Translations under genes and position numbers: made by a program
Shown: positions 30,330-33,594 of the stretch, piece by piece
Layout of the letters: each line of letters starts with the position of its first letter
Numbering within the stretch: the stretch's first letter is position 1
The notes under the pieces: model-generated
What the model was told of the DNA's origin: nothing
The model's input: the letters and a program-made list of their open reading frames with translations, nothing else
The model's database searches: none
Assembly: GCA_964467615.1 (NCBI GenBank)
Contig: CAYXRK010000030.1
Span: forward strand, 1 to 33,594
Source: CAYXRK01 sp964467615
Lineage (GTDB): Bacteria; Hydrogenedentota; Hydrogenedentia; Hydrogenedentales; GCA-2746185
Direction of reading: 5' to 3'
Length of the DNA stretch: 33,594 nt

Positions 30330-30544
30330 GAGCACCATTTTGGCGTTCGGCAGGCGAGGGCGGTTGCTCCACATAGCACGCGGTTATCGCGTCTGACTTG
30401 TGAAGATGATTCCAAAGCCCAGCTTTGTAAACGAGCGCGCATCCAAGTACAACTTGGGTGCGAGAAAATAAGATGTCGATTCTGTCGACACCGAATTCGG
30501 GGTGTGGTGCGGGATGTAATTTTTGATTGCGAGGTAGCAGACAC

Positions 30545-31579
30545 ATGCGTGGACGCGATAGGGATGCCAGAGCAATTCGCGAAGCAAACTGCGCGGCTGC
30601 GGTCGGCCGCCTTATGCTCGGCGAAGTAACGTCGTGGAACGAGTATGTATCTGTTGGGAGGCGAGAACTCCATGCTCTTCCACGAAAGCGACTGAAGGCG
30701 GGGTCTGTAGACGTCAAGCTACGACTGAACAGTGAAATCGATGACTTTTGTCGAAAAAACTTCCGGGGAATGACGATAAAAAAACTGGCTGGGCTTTATG
30801 ACCAAGTGCAGCCACCTTACGGCTTGAAGGCTCCACTAGTCGAATTTGAGGAACGAGTTGCCAAGCTCAACGATGTTGTGACGAAACATTGCCCTAAACA
30901 CGCAACGGTGTCAATTTCGTTATGGGGCCTACAATTTGAATTCCCCGAGGATCATCTGTCGAAAGATTTACGTCTGCATGTTCGTAATGCTAGAGAAGCG
31001 AACGAATCACTTAAGAAAATGAGAGGCAAATCACATGCGCTCCTTCTGCGAGACCAGTCAAACATTGCGACGTTACATCAACAGCTATTAGCTTCCGTGC
31101 GTGCCTCGCTCTTTTCTTGCCATAGTCTAATGGAAGCATATTTCAACGGCTTGGGGTGGGAGTTTCTCAGAGTAAATGGAAATAACACCGCCTTGTCCGA
31201 GAAACAGCGCAAGTTTTTGGCTGGTGAGGAGGGGACATTGCGAAAGAAGGTGGCCGAGTTCCCAGTGATAATCAGCGGAAAATCGCGTGGAATCGAATAT
31301 GAAAAATCGATCGGCATTTTGTTCGATGTATTGAAACCCTTTCGAGACAGCATCGCACATCCTTCGCCTTTTTCCGCTCCCGAAAAGTTTGGAGGCTACG
31401 ACAAGCTTTCCAAGTTGTATGAAGCTGACTATCCCTTGGCCGAGCTTGCACTGACGCTTACTTGCGACGTGCTCACCAAAGCGCATGAACACATTCGGGG
31501 CAGCAAGGTTCCGATACCAGCTTGGCTCGATGAACTGGTGAGCGAAAAACAGTGGATAGTTGAGCAAGGAACGACCTGA
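30545..31579 (+). CDS. HEPN-domain protein (putative RNase/toxin-like), start uncertain
   Basis: The gene encodes up to 344 residues in an AT-richer stretch. The C-terminal half has the HEPN look: helix SVRASLFSCHSLMEAYFNGL, then later LFDVLKPFRDSIAHPSPF, which contains R-x4-H (RDSIAH), the catalytic RNase signature of HEPN proteins. The N-terminal half (EFEERVAKLNDVVTKHCPKH, LWGLQFEFPEDHLSKDL) is charged, perhaps beta-containing, and I do not recognise it. The start is not settled: ATG 30545 has GAGG 10 nt upstream, while ATG 30614 lacks a good site. The next genes downstream are a nucleotidyltransferase and a small partner, an association known from MNT-HEPN toxin-antitoxin pairs, but about 400 bp separate them. 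RNA cleavage under stress or phage attack is possible. Confidence 0.65.
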   Translation: MRGRDRDARAIREANCAAAVGRLMLGEVTSWNEYVSVGRRELHALPRKRLKAGSVDVKLRLNSEIDDFCRKNFRGMTIKKLAGLYDQVQPPYGLKAPLVEFEERVAKLNDVVTKHCPKHATVSISLWGLQFEFPEDHLSKDLRLHVRNAREANESLKKMRGKSHALLLRDQSNIATLHQQLLASVRASLFSCHSLMEAYFNGLGWEFLRVNGNNTALSEKQRKFLAGEEGTLRKKVAEFPVIISGKSRGIEYEKSIGILFDVLKPFRDSIAHPSPFSAPEKFGGYDKLSKLYEADYPLAELALTLTCDVLTKAHEHIRGSKVPIPAWLDELVSEKQWIVEQGTT

Positions 31580-31673
31580 CCGGGTGGCTTCGATCTCGAA
31601 GTCAGGTAAGTAAGAGCAATGGGGTCGAGCGATCGTCTCGGAATTGAAAGCAGAGAAAAGGGTATCAGTGTGA

Positions 31674-31734
31674 ATCGGTGTCCATCTGTGGTGAATTCAG
31701 ATTTAACCACCGATGCACACAGATGAACACCGAT
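31674..31734. repeat. Inverted repeat (ATCGGTGTYCATCTGTG arms)
   Basis: Arms 31674-31690 and 31718-31734 are reverse complements over 17 nt with one mismatch (C/T). They enclose a 27-nt centre that includes AACCACCGATG, an additional partial copy. This is a familiar dispersed intergenic repeat type in planctomycete-like genomes. It lies just before the nucleotidyltransferase relic and may mark a recombination site. Confidence 0.6.
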
Positions 31735-31763
31735 GATTGTGGCTGGGATGGCGAGCGCGCAGG

Positions 31764-31844
31764 CGGATTCCATTTCGGGTAGTTCCCGCGGACCACTTGG
31801 CGGTGATCGCTCTGAGTGTCGGGCGCTCGAAGGATTTCACGCGT
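31764..31844 (+). pseudogene. Relic of a nucleotidyltransferase gene (C-terminal fragment)
   Basis: In this frame about 27 codons read IPFRVVPADHL then AVIALSVGRSKDFTR. This is the same segment as in the frameshifted nucleotidyltransferase 500 bp downstream (LRVVRVE... and ALSVGRSKDLLR). The nucleotide sequences are also similar around GTCGGxCGCTCGAAxGA. Neither a start nor the catalytic part is present, and the frame decays on both sides. It is a broken paralogue left by duplication or recombination between the repeats here. The short length keeps confidence moderate. Confidence 0.55.
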
Positions 31845-31980
31845 CGGAGATGTTGCGTTCAGTAGCGCCCGTTTCGACGAAACCGGCGCGCGCGCGGGGC
31901 GTACCCTGCGCCAGCCTCATTGAGGCAGACGCTACTCTTCGGCAAAACGACTCTCGAATCGAAGGTGATATCCTGATTGG

Positions 31981-32470
31981 ATGAGGGAGATCGCTCAGCT
32001 ACTGAACCAACTGCGCGACGCGGATGTTGTCCTTCAATACGCTCTGTTCGGCACGTTTGCTCAAATGCGTTATACGGCCCCGGTCGCGACGGAAGATGTC
32101 GATGTACTCGTGCGCGTTCCAGAGCCCAATCGCCTTGACGTTCTTTCGGATATCTACGCGTTTTGCAAACAAAAGGGATACACGGCTGAAGGCGAGGCCG
32201 TGCGGATTGGAACATGGCCGCTGCAGTTCATTCCCGCGTTCGACGACCTGACGAGCGAAGCGATTGACTCGGCGGAAAGCGTGCCTATTGAGGGGATCTC
32301 GTTGCGGGTCGTTCGCGTTGAGCGTCGGACGCTCGAAAGACTTGTTGCGCATCTTGGCGTTACTGGAATCGGGCAGCACGAATCGCGATGATATTGTTCG
32401 GTTGGCCTCGAAGCACAACCTTTCACACGCGTGGCATGCCTTCGTTTCGAGGTTTTTAGGTGGACCCTAA
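31981..32470 (+). pseudogene. Frameshifted nucleotidyltransferase (MNT/AbiEii-like)
   Basis: The first frame (ATG 31981 to about 32325) encodes VVLQYALFGTFAQMRYTAPV then ATEDVDVLV, the G(S/T)...DxD nucleotidyltransferase signature (G24-T25, D39 and D41). It continues with a beta-rich part ending GISLRVVRVE. The expected C-terminal helices ALSVGRSKDLLRILALLESG and SHAWHAFVSRFL lie in the +1 frame and end at TAA 32468-32470. Compared with the relic at 31764-31844, 23 nt are missing at the junction, so the first frame would stop at 32389-32391 with a wrong tail. The natural stop overlaps the GTG of the next gene. It resembles antitoxin or toxin nucleotidyltransferases of MNT-HEPN and AbiE systems. 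Function now is doubtful. Confidence 0.65.
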
Positions 32471-32684
32471 CATCACGGAACTCTTGCGGCGGCAGGCCGA
32501 ATGGCAAAAAGGGCTTAAGGACCGCCCTTGGCCGGAGAAGATTCGAATCGCCGAACAGATGCGCGACGCAATGATCGCGTTGCGTGGCGCGCCGCTCGTC
32601 GACGCCGCTGCGCAATCGGATCAATCTGTCGTCGTACCGCCGACTTGCAGCCGACTACCGCTCGACGATACTCCTGTTGAGTAA
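32460..32684 (+). CDS. Small helical partner protein of the nucleotidyltransferase
   Basis: This 74-residue protein starts at GTG 32460, overlapping the natural (frame-restored) stop of the nucleotidyltransferase by 11 bp. It is charged and helical: ITELLRRQAEWQKGLKDRPW and PEKIRIAEQMRDAMIALRG. The W-P-E-K-I-R-x-A-E pattern is one I recognise as a short protein found next to such nucleotidyltransferases. The pair therefore probably formed a TA-like or AbiE-like unit, with this as the second component. The final 30 residues (AAAQSDQSVVVPPTCSRLPL...) look unordered. Which partner is the toxin is not evident. Confidence 0.6.
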   Translation: MDPNITELLRRQAEWQKGLKDRPWPEKIRIAEQMRDAMIALRGAPLVDAAAQSDQSVVVPPTCSRLPLDDTPVE

Positions 32685-32693
32685 CGGCTTGTG

Positions 32694-32735
32694 GCAGGGG
32701 CTGGAAGCCCCTGCGCATGGGCAAGATGCCCATGC
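32694..32735. repeat. REP-like double hairpin
   Basis: Two perfect 9-bp hairpins stand side by side: GCAGGGGCT-GGA-AGCCCCTGC (32694-32714) and GCATGGGCA-AGA-TGCCCATGC (32715-32735). They share the paired architecture of the element at 28243-28285. They begin 10 nt after the stop of the small partner gene, so they could also terminate or protect its transcript. A further small hairpin, GCCCT-TAC-AGGGC, lies at 32791-32803. Confidence 0.65.
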
Positions 32736-32823
32736 CATGAGTGTTGAAGTTCCAAGAGTCGCCAAGGCCCGTTGAAAAACTCATTCTTTCGCCCTTACAG
32801 GGCTTGCCGTAGGTGGGGGCGAT

Positions 32824-32843
32824 CTTGGGGCTGACGCCCCAAG
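32824..32843. repeat. Hairpin repeat (CTTGGGGC-TGAC-GCCCCAAG)
   Basis: An 8-bp perfect stem with TGAC loop, followed by CTACAAT. It belongs to the same cluster of planctomycete-type intergenic hairpins ahead of the rRNA operon. No T-tract, so not a clear terminator. Confidence 0.5.
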
Positions 32844-33150
32844 CTACAATGCTGTCGCGCCATCGGCGCTAAAATCTCGTGGCGATAGTAGAGATTCCAT
32901 AATCGCAATGATTGGGGAGGAAGTCTCCGCCTCTTGTCATTCTGAATCCGTAGTGGCGGATGACGAACCTCCACTATTCCGTCGCCAAGCGAGCGTGCGG
33001 GGATCAGGCCTCCGCGTCCTCTATTCACGAAGTCCTCACGCAATACTTGTACTATTCACTATCCGAGCAACTACTCGCAAAACTATTCTACTCACCCTGA
33101 ATGTATCGCGGGTAGTCGGTGGGGCAGCGGCCGTCCGAAGGATTTTGAGG
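32844..33150. other. Gene-free stretch upstream of the rRNA promoters
   Basis: I find no coding region with a credible start or motif, no tRNA and no further strong hairpin here. Composition becomes more AT-rich towards 33100, which may include UP-element-like sequence for the rRNA promoters (inference). Confidence 0.4.
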
Positions 33151-33179
33151 TTGATTTCCCGGCTTTTGAAGTGTATCTT
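33151..33179 (+). promoter_or_regulatory. Candidate upstream rRNA promoter
   Basis: TTGATT (33151-33156) and TATCTT (33174-33179) with a 17-bp spacer form a fair sigma-70 promoter about 100 bp upstream of the stronger one. Tandem promoters are usual for rRNA operons. Confidence 0.4.
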
Positions 33180-33248
33180 ATGCGTTCCCGTGGCGGTTTG
33201 ACGCCATCCGGGGCGCTTTCGAAGCGATTTCGGGGGCGTAAAAAGTGG

Positions 33249-33277
33249 TTGACAAGGCCCCGATTCCATGTTATGCT
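33249..33277 (+). promoter_or_regulatory. Main rRNA operon promoter
   Basis: A consensus -35 TTGACA (33249-33254) and -10 TATGCT (33272-33277) are separated by 17 bp, with predicted transcription start near 33284, about 250 bp upstream of mature 16S. The GC-rich sequence just after the -10 (TCGTGGC) could serve as a stringent discriminator. Confidence 0.8.
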
Positions 33278-33309
33278 TCGTGGCTGTTGTGGGCTGTGCA
33301 AGAACGTTT

Positions 33310-33357
33310 CCCCCAGGTGTGGCAGGGGCGTTGCGCCTCGTGGCTGGACGCTGGGGG
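33310..33357 (+). other. Long leader hairpin in the rRNA precursor
   Basis: CCCCCAG (33310-33316) pairs with CTGGGGG (33351-33357), enclosing a GC-rich loop with additional pairing potential. The stem is followed by CATTTTC, so without antitermination it might pause or end transcription just ahead of boxA. Confidence 0.35.
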
Positions 33358-33374
33358 CATTTTCACGCCCGCTC

Positions 33375-33386
33375 GCTCTTTGAAAA
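33375..33386 (+). promoter_or_regulatory. boxA antitermination element
   Basis: GCTCTTTGAAAA fits the boxA consensus (TGCTCTTTNANAA) of rRNA leaders and lies between the main promoter and 16S. It would recruit NusB-NusE (S10) for antitermination. Confidence 0.75.
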
Positions 33387-33425
33387 TTGAATACGACGCA
33401 CACATGTCTAACGTTATGTGATGTC

Positions 33426-33453
33426 GAGAGTTAGGGGCTTACCCTTGACTCTC
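33426..33453 (+). other. rRNA leader hairpin
   Basis: GAGAGT-T-AGGG pairs with CCCT-TG-ACTCTC in the leader between boxA and 16S, forming a 10-bp stem with a small internal loop. It is probably a folding element of pre-rRNA. The main RNase III stem cannot be seen because the 3' side of 16S lies outside. Confidence 0.45.
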
Positions 33454-33535
33454 TAAGTAACCGAAGATTCCTGTGATAATAAGCAGGGGTCGACTTTTCT
33501 ATGCCCATAATTTCGCTTCGGCGGAGTTTAGGTTT

Positions 33536-33594
33536 TTATCGGAGAGTTTGATCCTGGCTCAGAACGAACGCTGGCGGCAGGCTTCATACATGCA
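33536..33594 (+). rRNA. rrs: 16S ribosomal RNA, 5' end (truncated by the window)
   Basis: The universal 5' 16S sequence AGAGTTTGATCCTGGCTCAG starts at 33543, equivalent to E. coli position 8, so the mature 5' end is near 33536. It continues as GAACGCTGGCGGCAGGCTTC, clearly bacterial helix 1-4 sequence. Only 59 nt are inside the window, so no reliable phylum call is possible. Confidence 0.97.

Noticed and set aside
1..33594. CRISPR array, integrase, insertion sequence or prophage
   Set aside because: No regularly spaced direct repeats, no DDE/serine/tyrosine recombinase motifs and no phage structural genes were found. The GE repeat at 1-68 is coding.

Overview
The window reads as a chromosomal segment of a high-GC, Gram-negative-like bacterium, most probably a member of the PVC-adjacent lineages such as Candidatus Hydrogenedentota or a planctomycete. 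The evidence is the Gly-Glu tandem repeat followed by EF-hands at the left edge, dispersed hairpin and inverted-repeat families of the planctomycete kind, the fused MFS/spermidine-synthase giant protein, and a 16S rRNA gene at the right edge. The 59 nt of 16S present are too few to fix the phylum, so this placement is an inference.

Layout. (1) 1-1842: end of a surface-type repeat protein, a higBA toxin-antitoxin operon with a readable promoter/operator, and a secreted SRPBCC protein. (2) 1930-12629: mostly housekeeping. It holds glutamate dehydrogenase, a fatty-acyl desaturase, a three-part MFS/spermidine-synthase protein, two cNMP-domain proteins (one fused to a type II secretion/MshEN-like domain), an aspartate/aromatic aminotransferase, hicB with a dead hicA remnant, an O-methyltransferase and a 7Fe ferredoxin. 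(3) 12896-16310: a histidine-rich Ni/Co efflux-type transporter and an exported protein of unknown function. (4) 16406-18746 (minus): an AT-richer inserted island with a reverse transcriptase and a RecB/Cas4-like PD-(D/E)XK nuclease, translationally coupled by an ATGA overlap. The RT frame is broken by a 5-bp tandem duplication. (5) 18934-22337: a tandem pair of overlapping dynamin/Era-like GTPases transcribed away from the RT. (6) 22341-27309: a polysaccharide block with a large GT2 fusion, an ABC-2 export permease, a GT4 and a small GT-like protein. (7) 27306-29752 (minus): ribokinase, then a TfoX-N protein, a thiol peroxidase of the GPx family and a GrpB protein. (8) 29753-32760: an accessory, repeat-rich patch with a 254-bp palindromic MITE-like element, an HEPN protein, and a frameshifted nucleotidyltransferase with a small partner, plus a relic of a second nucleotidyltransferase copy. 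(9) 32694-33594: hairpin repeats, two candidate rRNA promoters, boxA, leader hairpins and the 5' end of 16S rRNA.

The strongest candidate for an undescribed system is the RT plus RecB/Cas4-like nuclease pair (17137-18746 and 16406-17140), possibly with the divergent GTPase pair beside it. Degraded defence or TA genes recur across the window: hicA lost its catalytic His and its C-terminus, the nucleotidyltransferase carries a deletion of about 23 bp, and the RT carries a TTAAT duplication. This suggests repeated acquisition and inactivation of such cassettes.
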